From Tersicoccus solisilvae (GTDB taxonomy: Bacteria; Actinomycetota; Actinomycetes; Actinomycetales; Micrococcaceae), in contig NZ_BMJI01000001.1 of NCBI RefSeq assembly GCF_014643255.1, forward strand, positions 496,001-560,000: a DNA stretch of 64,000 nucleotides. The letters are read 5' to 3'. This document shows, in pieces, positions 45,522 through 53,066 of this stretch (within the stretch, counting starts at the first letter, position 1; the number at the start of each line of letters is the position of its first letter). Position numbers and translations under genes: made by a program. Below the pieces are notes generated by a model. It was not told the DNA's origin and did no database searches. It saw nothing but the letters and a program-made list of their open reading frames with translations.

Positions 45522-46196
45522 ATGATGCTGCAGGGCAAGGCGGCACAGGCCTACGACCAGATCGAGCGCCTCATCGTGCTCGAAGAGATCGCCCCGGGTT
45601 CCCTCGTGTCCGAGGCGGTGTTGATGGAGCGCACCGGCCTGGGCCGCACGCCTGTCCGGGAAGCACTGCAGCAGCTCGCACGGAACCGCATGGTCGAAAT
45701 CCATCCGAACAAGGGCGTTCTTGTTCCGCCGACGTCGCTCGAGGCCCAGCTGCGCATGCTCGAATTGCGCCGCGAGCTGGAGGCGCTCAGCGTCCGGCTC
45801 GCGTGCGACCGGGCCACAGCGGCCGAGCGGGACCGGATGCGCACGATGATCGACCTGCTTGACACCGGCGACTTCACGCTGCGCAGCTACCTCGACTCGG
45901 TCACCGAGGTGCATCACGTGCTCGTCGCCTCCAGCCACAACGAGTACGTCGAGGATGCGATGGCGCCGCTGCAGGGACTCTCGCGGCGGTTCTGGCACGC
46001 CCACGTCCGGGACGTCGACGCCGAGGTGCACCGGGGAGCGCGCCTGCACGCCGCGATCCTGCGCGCCGTCGTGGACGACGACCCCGACGCCTCGTCCGCG
46101 GCGTCGCGCGCACTCAATGACTATCTCGTCGAGTTCTCCCTCGCGACCATCCGGTCTGGTTCCCGCGCGACCCGGGTGAGTGCCCCGATCTCCTGA
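45522..46196 (+). CDS. GntR-family regulator with FCD ligand domain
   Basis: This 224-residue protein has an N-terminal winged helix (GSLVSEAVLMERTGLGRTPV, then REALQQLARNRMVEIHPNKG) and an all-helical FCD domain from about residue 80 with the expected metal/ligand residues (histidines in VHHVL and RRFWHAH; DVDAEVHRGARLHAAILRAV). FCD regulators sense small carboxylates. It is divergent from the permease-flavin reductase-hutU operon and most likely controls it. Two adjacent ATGs at 45522 and 45525 are both possible starts. Confidence 0.87.
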   Translation: MMLQGKAAQAYDQIERLIVLEEIAPGSLVSEAVLMERTGLGRTPVREALQQLARNRMVEIHPNKGVLVPPTSLEAQLRMLELRRELEALSVRLACDRATAAERDRMRTMIDLLDTGDFTLRSYLDSVTEVHHVLVASSHNEYVEDAMAPLQGLSRRFWHAHVRDVDAEVHRGARLHAAILRAVVDDDPDASSAASRALNDYLVEFSLATIRSGSRATRVSAPIS

Positions 46197-46678
46197 AAGA
46201 CCGAAGGGGCATCGACGATCGAACAGCCGGTGTGATGGCTCGCACGGTCGCCGCCGTCTTCCAAACCTCCAGCGAGGGGGCCGCCGACGCCGAGACAAGC
46301 CCGGCAGATCCTGGCCGGGGGCGAAGCAAACTTCGGTGGTGTGGTCAGGCGAAGCGGGGCCGTCCGGGTTCGGACGTCCGCTGCGGGAAGATCACCATCA
46401 CCATCGTCGCTTCGACGTCTGACCTGCTTAGTCACAGCAAGAGTGCCAAGCGGTTGCGAAGTCCGAAAAGCTTGTCCGCCTATAGCTGAGCTTCTGCCGG
46501 CAGGGACAAGCGCTTGGTTGCGACATCAAGAAGCTTCGACACCAGCGTGTCACTTGTTCTCGGTCGTAATCAGGCTCTTCGGATCTGAGCGTGGTTGAGG
46601 GTGTCGGCGTGGCGTTGCGGGGGTGAGAGAGGTCGAGGTCTTCAGGATGGGTAGCGACCAAGCAACCTAACCGAAGAC
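46197..46678. other. Intergenic stretch without a recognisable gene
   Basis: No frame here has convincing protein character. The end of it, 46610-46678, has GAGGTCGAGGTCTTCAGG and nearby ACCTAACCGAAGAC, sequence that looks like the outer end of an insertion sequence, but no matching partner end or transposase is present. Confidence 0.4.
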
Positions 46679-46751
46679 TGAATCGCCCCGGGTTTCGTGG
46701 AGGCTCGGTTAGTTGGATCGGACCTCGGTGAGGACCGGGTTCTGACGGTAG
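46679..46751. mobile_element. Possible IS3-family end remnant
   Basis: TGAATCGCCCCGGGTTTCG followed by GGAGGCTCGGTTAG looks like the TG-starting terminal repeat of an IS3-family element. It is cut off after 73 bases by the left end of the complete element at 46752, suggesting one insertion sequence landed in another. Confidence 0.4.
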
Positions 46752-46773
46752 TGAATCGGCCTGACTTTCGTTC

Positions 46774-47700
46774 CTATCGGGAGCTTTGTCCGGCAAGTGC
46801 CGGCTGGGCTGATTCCAGGTCAGCGTAGTACGCCTGCTCGACCTCGATCGGGGTGCGCATGTCGAGCTCGCCGTGGAGGCGCTGGTTGTTCCACCACCAC
46901 ACGTACTCGAGGGTCGCGAGTTCCACCTGCTCGACGGTCCGCCAAGGGCCGCGCTGACGGATCAGCTCGGTCTTGCAGAGGCCGTTCACGGCCTCAGCGA
47001 GGGCGTTGTCGAACGAGTCGCCGACGGTGCCGGTGGAGGGTTTCGCGCCGAGTTCCTCGATCCGGTCGGTGTAGACCACGGCGAGATAGTGCGATCCGTG
47101 ATCGGCGTGATGAATCAGCCCGTCGAGGCGTCCGCCGGCGTCCCACGCGGCCATATCGAGTGCCCGTAGCGGCAGGATATCGGACTTGAGCGTGGCTGCG
47201 ACGTTCCAGCCCACGATGCGGCGCGAGTAGACATCGGTGACGAACGCGACATACGCGAACCCGGACCACGTTGCGACATAGGTCACGTCAGCCACCCAGA
47301 GTCGGCGCGGGCCAGGGGCGGTGAACCGGCGTTGCACGAGATCCTTCGGCTTCTCCGCTGCCGGATCGGACTTCGTCGTGAACACTCTCTTGGACCGCTT
47401 CACACCCTCCACGCCGGCCAACCGCATCAGCCGTTCGGTCTGATCGCGACCGATCTCCCACCCTTGTCGCCGCATCAGCGCATGCATCTTCCGGCGCCCG
47501 TAGACGCCGTAGTTCTCCGCGTGTAGGCGAGCGATCTCGGGCACGAGCAGGTCGTCGCGCAACTGCCTCGCTGACGGCGCACGGCCGACGGCGGCGCGGT
47601 AGCCGCGGGAGGTGAGGAAGCCCTGGACTGCGGGCCTGAGGACCCGGCAGATGAGCTCGACCCCGAAACGATCCCGGTACTCATTGATGAACCGGATCAT
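46774..47700 (-). CDS. IS3-family transposase OrfB (DDE integrase domain)
   Basis: A 308-residue catalytic protein. HTH_21-like region ARLHAENYGVYGRRKMHALM near residue 60, then the rve integrase core with Asp in RLWVADVTYVATWSG, Asp in LIHHADHGSHYLAV and Glu in DNALAEAVNGLCKTELI (DD35E spacing). The C-terminal WWNNQRLHGELDMRTPIEVE is typical of IS3. It is normally produced as an OrfAB fusion by -1 frameshifting from orfA; a U-rich slippery run lies just before the orfA stop. Confidence 0.94.
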   Translation of the reverse strand: MIRFINEYRDRFGVELICRVLRPAVQGFLTSRGYRAAVGRAPSARQLRDDLLVPEIARLHAENYGVYGRRKMHALMRRQGWEIGRDQTERLMRLAGVEGVKRSKRVFTTKSDPAAEKPKDLVQRRFTAPGPRRLWVADVTYVATWSGFAYVAFVTDVYSRRIVGWNVAATLKSDILPLRALDMAAWDAGGRLDGLIHHADHGSHYLAVVYTDRIEELGAKPSTGTVGDSFDNALAEAVNGLCKTELIRQRGPWRTVEQVELATLEYVWWWNNQRLHGELDMRTPIEVEQAYYADLESAQPALAGQSSR

Positions 47701-47705
47701 CTCGG

Positions 47706-48011
47706 TCAGGGGCGGTCGAGCTCCTTCGCGAAAAACACGCTCGCAGCCTTGAGGATCTCGTTGGCCTTGCGCAGTTCGGCGTTCTCCTTCTGCAGCCGCT
47801 TGATCTCCGCCGCCGCGTCCGTCGTCAGCCCCGGCTTCACACCGGCGTCAACCTCAGCCCGGCGCTGCCACAGCCGCAGCGTCTCCGGGCTCATACCGAG
47901 CAATCCGGCGACATGCCTGACAGCGGCCATCATCGTCGGGTGCGACGGCCGCGTCTCCGCGAGCATCCGCAACGCCCGCTCACGCATCTCCGGCGAATAC
48001 TTCCTGTTCAT
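47706..48011 (-). CDS. IS3-family transposase OrfA (helix-turn-helix)
   Basis: The 101-residue product has an HTH_8/IS3 OrfA domain (KYSPEMRERALRMLAE; LLGMSPETLRLWQRRAEVDA) and a C-terminal leucine-zipper segment (IKRLQKENAELRKANEILKA). It binds the terminal repeats. The message holds TTTTTC near codon 93 (SVFFAKEL), a suitable slippery site for fusion to OrfB. Confidence 0.93.
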   Translation of the reverse strand: MNRKYSPEMRERALRMLAETRPSHPTMMAAVRHVAGLLGMSPETLRLWQRRAEVDAGVKPGLTTDAAAEIKRLQKENAELRKANEILKAASVFFAKELDRP

Positions 48012-48193
48012 CGTGTTCCATCCTTACTTGAAGAACGGAACGAAAGTCAGGCCGATTCAGTCACCTATCGGTGCAGCAGTCCCGCTTGTGCGCCGCGCCG
48101 CGTGCGGCGCCCGGGGTCAGCCCCGGCGGTGCCGGCGACGGGTCGCGGGGCGATTCGACCTGTTCGCTGCACGCAATGTCCCGTGCGTGCTGA

Positions 48194-48218
48194 GATAATG
48201 AGGTCAGTCCACTGACCT
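48194..48218 (+). promoter_or_regulatory. lldR promoter -10 and autoregulatory operator
   Basis: A GATAAT -10 box (48194-48199) is followed by the perfect dyad AGGTCAGTCCACTGACCT (48201-48218), which would cover the transcript start. Its left half matches the lldP/lutA operator TGGTCAGACCA at 9 of 11 positions. Confidence 0.6.
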
Positions 48219-48228
48219 AAGGAAACAT

Positions 48229-48981
48229 GTGCCGTCGGATCGTTCGTACCAAGTCGTGCTGGATGGCGTGGAGGCAGACCTCCGAAGCGGCCAGCTCTCT
48301 TCCGGTGACCGGTTGCCGGGGGAGAGGGCTCTTGCCGCCAAGTACGGGATCTCCCGTGCATCCGTTCGTGAGGCCCTGCGCGTGCTGGACACCATCGGGC
48401 TGGTGAAGTCCGCTGTTGGGTCCGGGCCCGCGTCTGGAGCCATCGTGATCTCCGAACCCGCCAGCGGGATGGCGCGGGCGATGCGGCTGCACATGGCAGC
48501 GCGCAACCTGCCCCTCGAAGACATCGTGCAAACGAGGATGCTGCTGGAGGGCTGGGCCGCGCGGGCTGCCGCCGACCGCGTGTCCACGCAGGGAACGCAT
48601 TTCTCCGAGCTCGAGGAAGCTTCCGCACTGTTGGAACAGATGAGCGCAAAGGACGTGGACCGCGTGCGGTTCCACATCCTTGACTCGCAGTTTCACCTCG
48701 CCGTCTCGGCGTTGGCCGGCAGCGTGGTGATCAGTACTGTCATGGATTCTCTGCGGGAGACAATCCGGGGTTATGTGATCGACGCATTCACTGACTTGAC
48801 CGATTGGGTCGACGTGTCCGCGGAACTGCGGCTACAGCACCGTGGCATCCTCGATGCGGTGCTGGCCGGTGACGGGGACACCGCGGAGCGCCTCGCCCGC
48901 GACCATATCGCGTGGTTCGTGGCGCGGGCATCGACTGACCTGCCAGCCAGGCACTCTCAAATCGCGGCCATCTCGTCGTGA
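48229..48981 (+). CDS. lldR: LldR-like GntR/FadR-family regulator of lactate genes
   Basis: A 250-residue protein with a winged helix (SGDRLPGERALAAKYGISRA then SVREALRVLDTIGLV, residues about 25-60) and a helical FCD domain (LEDIVQTRMLLEGWAARAAA; FHILDSQFHLAVSALAGS; ELRLQHRGILDAVLAGDGDT) with the His/Asp metal residues. The same sort of dyad lies before its own gene and before lutA and lldP, so it is the likely lactate-responsive repressor. The start is GTG at 48229 after AAGGAAACAT. It lies just beyond the insertion sequence, separated from lutABC by a decayed region. Confidence 0.85.
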   Translation: MPSDRSYQVVLDGVEADLRSGQLSSGDRLPGERALAAKYGISRASVREALRVLDTIGLVKSAVGSGPASGAIVISEPASGMARAMRLHMAARNLPLEDIVQTRMLLEGWAARAAADRVSTQGTHFSELEEASALLEQMSAKDVDRVRFHILDSQFHLAVSALAGSVVISTVMDSLRETIRGYVIDAFTDLTDWVDVSAELRLQHRGILDAVLAGDGDTAERLARDHIAWFVARASTDLPARHSQIAAISS

Positions 48982-49271
48982 TCCCACCTCGCACGGCAAG
49001 GTCTTCCGCACGGATTCGGCAGCAACTTGAGCTTGATCGTTCCGGCACAGTGGAGCTTCTGCGGCTGGAACCCTCGATAGCGCAGCGGGTGTCTTCTGGA
49101 CCAACGCTGGTCTCCTCCTCGGCGCGGTCGCCTTGACCGCGAAATCCAACCCCAACCGTTAAGTGCTGGGTCTGCTGTCCACCGTCGGAGCCGGTCCCGG
49201 TTCACCCGCGGTCCGGTGGCCGGCGTCCTGCTGCCCTGCCCGCTGGCGGAAAGACTGCCGCCGGTGTCCGG
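48982..49271. other. Intergenic stretch, no gene seen
   Basis: About 290 bases with stop codons in all frames that could extend a neighbouring gene and no palindrome or repeat that I could find. Confidence 0.4.
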
Positions 49272-49711
49272 TCAGAAGGGGAGCCGACCGTGCTTCGGGG
49301 TAACCATGAGGATGCCGATCACCTTCAGGTCCTTGGTCACCGCAACGCGCCCCTCTGCTGACCCGGCCTTGCATTGAATGGCAGTCGCGCCGACGACGGT
49401 GCCATCAAGGTAAGTGTCGTCGTCCACGGCGACGGCGGCTCCCCCTGGCAGCTCAACACGGGAATCGGTCAGCCGCTCGAGCTTTCCCCAATCGTGGCGA
49501 ATCGTCCGCCAGGCGCTTGTGAGGGGATCATGGGGCGCGTCTCGGTCGGAACGGCGTGCATCAACGTCTCGAGCCGGTCATACTCCTCGCCATCGAGCAG
49601 CGTGAACACCTGCTCGGTGAGTTCGACGACGTGCCGGTAGGTGTGACGGTTCAGGGATCCCGTCGGAATCAGCGGCGCGGCGCGCCGCTCGGACGTCGAC
49701 CGCCTCTTCAT
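49272..49711 (-). pseudogene. DUF3887-like protein, frameshifted
   Basis: The minus strand from an ATG at 49711 gives TGSLNRHTYRHVVELTEQVF and LLDGEEYDRLETLMHAV. After a frameshift near 49510-49520 (by MIPSQ) it continues AWRTIRHDWGKLERLTDSRV and ends GRVAVTKDLKVIGILMVTP near a TGA at 49272. The order, a helical head, a Trp region and a beta-strand end, matches DUF3887 domains that often precede alpha/beta hydrolases. No signal peptide or partner domain is left. Confidence 0.45.
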
Positions 49712-49874
49712 GCCCGGTGCCGCCGCCAGGGCATGGCCCGGTGGTTGATGGTCTGTCCTAGGGGGTGATCTTGCGGCAACAACATGCTCACGCACCATGA
49801 GCCGCTCTGGCTTATCCTCGTGCGATCCCCGACACGGCCCCATGTAGGGGGCCGTTCGCCTGTACTTCGAAACC

Positions 49875-50570
49875 TCACCTGACGATCAACACGTCCAGGT
49901 GGCGAGGACCGTGAACCCCTTCGACGCGTTCCAGCTCGATGTCGCTCGTTGCCGACGGACCGGAGATCATGGTCGTCGGCCGGACCGGATCGAGCCGGCC
50001 GACGGCCTCCGGCACCAGCCCGACGATCGACTCCACCGGAACAAGGCAGATGTGATGATCCGGCACCAGGGAGATGGCGCGCCGGCCCTGGTCGGTGGAT
50101 CCGTCGAGGAAGATCGTGCCGGTCTGGGCGACCGAGACCGCACTACTGGTAACCACCGCCCCCACCTGGTCGAGCATGTGCACATCCAGGGGGGCGTCGG
50201 CGGAATCGACGAGGCGGCGTGCCTCGGTCTGGAGGCTGGCCAAGGGATGATCTGGTTCGTCCAGTGCCGGCGGGACCACGTACGACGAGGCCCCGGCCAA
50301 CCGGCGCGCGACCGCGGTAGGCAGATCGGCGGTGTCGATCACTTCGACGTCGGCCCGGTAGTCCACGAGGCGGTCCACCAGCAGCTCGACGAGCTCGTCG
50401 GGGCTGAGCGACGATGAGTGCCGGTAGTCCCGGGGAATGTCCGTCGGTGTCCGTGCCGCTTCCCGAGCGTCGTCGCCGATGGCGGAGCCGTCGTCGGCGA
50501 GGGCGTAGCGGATCCGTGCCAGCACCGTCTCCCGTGCCGAGGCCGGCCCGTCGTTGGGCTGCTCGCTCAT
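49875..50570 (-). CDS. lutC: LutC, L-lactate utilisation LUD-domain protein
   Basis: The 231-residue LUD (LutC/YkgG) protein has ARIRYALADD at the start and the conserved C-terminal core VGAVVTSSAVSVAQTGTIFL and SLVPDHHICLVPVESIVG. It forms the lactate-oxidising complex with LutA and LutB, converting L-lactate to pyruvate. Its ATG overlaps the lutB stop by 4 bases. It is the last gene of lutABC. Confidence 0.93.
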   Translation of the reverse strand: MSEQPNDGPASARETVLARIRYALADDGSAIGDDAREAARTPTDIPRDYRHSSSLSPDELVELLVDRLVDYRADVEVIDTADLPTAVARRLAGASSYVVPPALDEPDHPLASLQTEARRLVDSADAPLDVHMLDQVGAVVTSSAVSVAQTGTIFLDGSTDQGRRAISLVPDHHICLVPVESIVGLVPEAVGRLDPVRPTTMISGPSATSDIELERVEGVHGPRHLDVLIVR

Positions 50571-52096
50571 GGCTGTTCCTTCCGAGTCCCAGGGTTCCCG
50601 TCGTTCGTCTGTCGTTTCTTCCACCAGGTGTGGAACGACTCCGTGGGAGGGGCGGGGATGTCCCGGCTCGACGTCCAGGCCCCGGCGATGCCGGGCAGTT
50701 TCGAGAACTTCCGGTCCCGGCCGGCGAAGAGGGAGCCCAGCGGCAGGGCGCGCTCGGCGGCGGCCATGCGGCGGCCGTCGCTCATCATCCACTGGGCGCC
50801 CTTCAACGCCGTGTCCAACTGACCCTTCAGAGTGCCTGCCTCCTTCCGCGCCTCGACGTCCTTGCCGCGGAGGTGCACGAGGATCTCAGGGATGTTGATC
50901 TTCACGGGACACACGTCGTAGCACGCCCCGCACAGCGAGGACGCGTATGGCAGGGACCCGTTCTCTCCCTGCTCCACCCCGGTGAGCAGCGGCGAGAGGA
51001 TCGCCCCGATCGGCCCGGGATAGGTGGAGCCGTAGGCGTGGCCGCCGGTCCGCGAGTACACCGGGCAGACGTTCAGGCACGCCGAGCAACGGATGCAGTG
51101 CAGCGCGGACCGGCCGTCCTCGTCCGCCAGGGCGGCGGTGCGGCCGTTGTCCATGAGAATCACATGCACGTTCTGGGGCCCGTCGCCCGGAGTGACGCCC
51201 GTCCACATCGAGGTGTACGGGTTCATCCGCTCGCCGGTCGAGGAGCGGGGGAGCAGCTGGAGGAACACCTCGAGGTCGGTGTAGGTGGGCAGCAGCTTCT
51301 CGATGCCCATCACGGTGATCAGCGTCTCGGGGAGCGTCAGGCACATCCGGCCGTTGCCCTCGGACTCGACGACGGTCAGGGTGCCGGTGTCGGCGATGCC
51401 GAAGTTGGCGCCCGAGACGGCGACCTTCGCGGCGAGGAACTTGCGGCGCAGGTGGGTCCGGGCGGCCGCCGCGAGCAACTTCGGGTCGTCGGAGAGCTCG
51501 GGATCGATGTCGGTCATCTCCGCCAGGAAGATCTCCCGGATCTCCCGCCGGTTGCGGTGGATGGCGGGGACGAGGATGTGGCTGGGCGTGTCATGCCCGA
51601 GCTGGACGATCAGCTCGGCCAGGTCCGTCTCGAACGCGTCGATCCCCACGCCTTCGAGGTACTCGTTCATGCCCATCTCCTGGGTGGCCATGGACTTGAC
51701 CTTGACGACCTCCCGCCGCCCGTTCGGCAGCACCGGCGCGTACTGCGTGGCCAGCTGTTCGACGATGCGGTTCGCCTCGTCAGCGTCGCGCGCCCAGTGC
51801 ACGACGCCACCCCGGGCGATGACGTTCGCCTCGAACTGCTCGAGCAGAGCCGGCAGGTTCGCCATCGTCGCGGCCTTGATGGCCGAGCCCGCGTCCCGCA
51901 GGGCCTCCCAGTCGTCGAGCTCCCCGACGACGGCGGCGCGCTTGGCGCGGATCGTGGAGGTTGCCCGGCCCAGGTTCGCGCGCAGCTGCTCGTTGCCGAG
52001 CTCTCGCCCGGCGTACTGCGGGAACGGTTCGCGTTCGACGATGTTGCCGACGCCGTGTGCGGGGCGAACCCGCGGCATGCCCAGATCGGTGCTCAT
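50567..52096 (-). CDS. lutB: LutB, iron-sulfur LUD-domain subunit
   Basis: A 509-residue protein with an N-terminal LUD domain (VVKVKSMATQEMGMNEYLEG; VSGANFGIADTGTLTVVESE) and two 4Fe-4S cluster motifs, CIRCSACLNVCPVY near residue 315 and SLCGACYDVCPVKINIPEIL near 365. It passes electrons within the lactate oxidase complex, probably to menaquinone. The ATG at 52096 overlaps the lutA stop by 4 bases. Confidence 0.95.
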   Translation of the reverse strand: MSTDLGMPRVRPAHGVGNIVEREPFPQYAGRELGNEQLRANLGRATSTIRAKRAAVVGELDDWEALRDAGSAIKAATMANLPALLEQFEANVIARGGVVHWARDADEANRIVEQLATQYAPVLPNGRREVVKVKSMATQEMGMNEYLEGVGIDAFETDLAELIVQLGHDTPSHILVPAIHRNRREIREIFLAEMTDIDPELSDDPKLLAAAARTHLRRKFLAAKVAVSGANFGIADTGTLTVVESEGNGRMCLTLPETLITVMGIEKLLPTYTDLEVFLQLLPRSSTGERMNPYTSMWTGVTPGDGPQNVHVILMDNGRTAALADEDGRSALHCIRCSACLNVCPVYSRTGGHAYGSTYPGPIGAILSPLLTGVEQGENGSLPYASSLCGACYDVCPVKINIPEILVHLRGKDVEARKEAGTLKGQLDTALKGAQWMMSDGRRMAAAERALPLGSLFAGRDRKFSKLPGIAGAWTSSRDIPAPPTESFHTWWKKRQTNDGNPGTRKEQP

Positions 52097-52893
52097 CGCA
52101 GGGCACCTCCCTGCAGCTGGGCCGCGCCATCGAAGACGAGCGGGTCCTCCCGGGTGCTGGCGAGCACTTGCGCCAGGTGCACCGTGCCGACGTCGGTGTG
52201 CTGGCGGGACAGGCCGCCGCCCATGTGCATCAGGCAGGACGCATCGCCGCCAGCGCACAGGGAGGCCCCGGTCGCGACCACGTTGGCCACCTTGTCGTCC
52301 AGCATCGCCGTGGATACGGCAGCGTTCTTCACCGAGAACGTGCCGCCGAACCCGCAGCACTCCTCCGCCTGCGGCAGGGGATTCACCTCGATCCCTTCGA
52401 CGCTGCGCAACAGATCCAGCTGCCGGTCCCCGAGCCGGAGCAGGCGCATCCCGTGGCAGGACGGGTGGTAGGTGATTCGGTGGGGGAACCAGGAACCGAG
52501 CTGCGCGGCCGCGTCGGTGACACCGAGGACGTCGGTGAGCAGGGCCGACAGCTCATAGGTGCCGCGGCCGATCGTCTCCGCCCGCGCCGCCAGGTCCTCG
52601 TCGCCGGCGCGGCGGGCCATCTGCGCGTGCTGGTGCTTGACGGAGGCGACGCAGGAGCCCGACGGTGCGACGGCGACGTCCCACTCCGCTGCCTCGAACG
52701 CCCGCACGTGATTGCGGATGACCGGCACGGACGCGTCCGCGTAGCCGGAGTTGACGTGCATCTGGCCGCAGCAGGCCTGCCCGGCGGGGAAGACGACCTC
52801 GTGGCCGAGCCGCTCCAGAATGTTCACGGTCGCGACGGCGACCTGGGGGTACATGGCGTCCACGATGCACGTGGCGAACAGGGCGATTCTCAT
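52093..52893 (-). CDS. lutA: LutA, CCG-domain iron-sulfur subunit
   Basis: The 266-residue protein has two cysteine-rich CCG domains: PAGQACCGQMHVNSGY near residue 40 and PQAEECCGFGGTFSVKN near 180, plus YHPSCHGMRLLR. These bind the non-cubane iron-sulfur cluster of LutA/GlpC/HdrB proteins. It is the first gene of the lutABC operon, with a GGGAGGC site and an operator-covered promoter shared with lldP. Confidence 0.95.
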   Translation of the reverse strand: MRIALFATCIVDAMYPQVAVATVNILERLGHEVVFPAGQACCGQMHVNSGYADASVPVIRNHVRAFEAAEWDVAVAPSGSCVASVKHQHAQMARRAGDEDLAARAETIGRGTYELSALLTDVLGVTDAAAQLGSWFPHRITYHPSCHGMRLLRLGDRQLDLLRSVEGIEVNPLPQAEECCGFGGTFSVKNAAVSTAMLDDKVANVVATGASLCAGGDASCLMHMGGGLSRQHTDVGTVHLAQVLASTREDPLVFDGAAQLQGGALR

Positions 52894-52926
52894 CGGCGGC
52901 CTCCCAGCAGCTGGATCCCGTTCATG

Positions 52927-53009
52927 TGGTCAGACCATCGTAGGTGGGATACTTCACAATGGCAAGAGTGTGAGCTACACTACATGGTCAGACCATAGTG
53001 GTCAGACCA
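52927..53009. promoter_or_regulatory. Divergent lutA/lldP promoters with three LldR-type operators
   Basis: TGGTCAGACCA, a perfect odd palindrome, occurs at 52927-52937, 52985-52995 and 52999-53009. For lldP, -35 TTCACA (52953-52958) and -10 TACACT (52976-52981) are 17 bases apart, putting the start inside the second site. For lutA on the minus strand, -35 TTGCCA (52965-52960) and -10 TACGAT (52942-52937) are also 17 apart, putting the start inside the first site. The site fits the TNGTNNNACNA consensus of Corynebacterium LldR. Confidence 0.8.
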
Positions 53010-53066
53010 CCTGGAAAGGTGGATCGCCGTCTCGACCGGGGCGGCTCCTGGCAGAAAGGTACATCC

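Larger units (their letters stand above)
46752..48059 (-). mobile_element. Complete IS3-family insertion sequence
   Basis: The element is 1308 bp long, bounded by perfect 23-bp inverted repeats (46752-46774 and 48037-48059) that begin TGAATCGGCCTGACTTTC and end with CA on the other side, as IS3 elements do. It contains orfA and orfB on the minus strand. The flanking bases (GTAG on the left, GTCA on the right) do not form a target duplication, so one flank has probably been rearranged since insertion. Confidence 0.9.
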
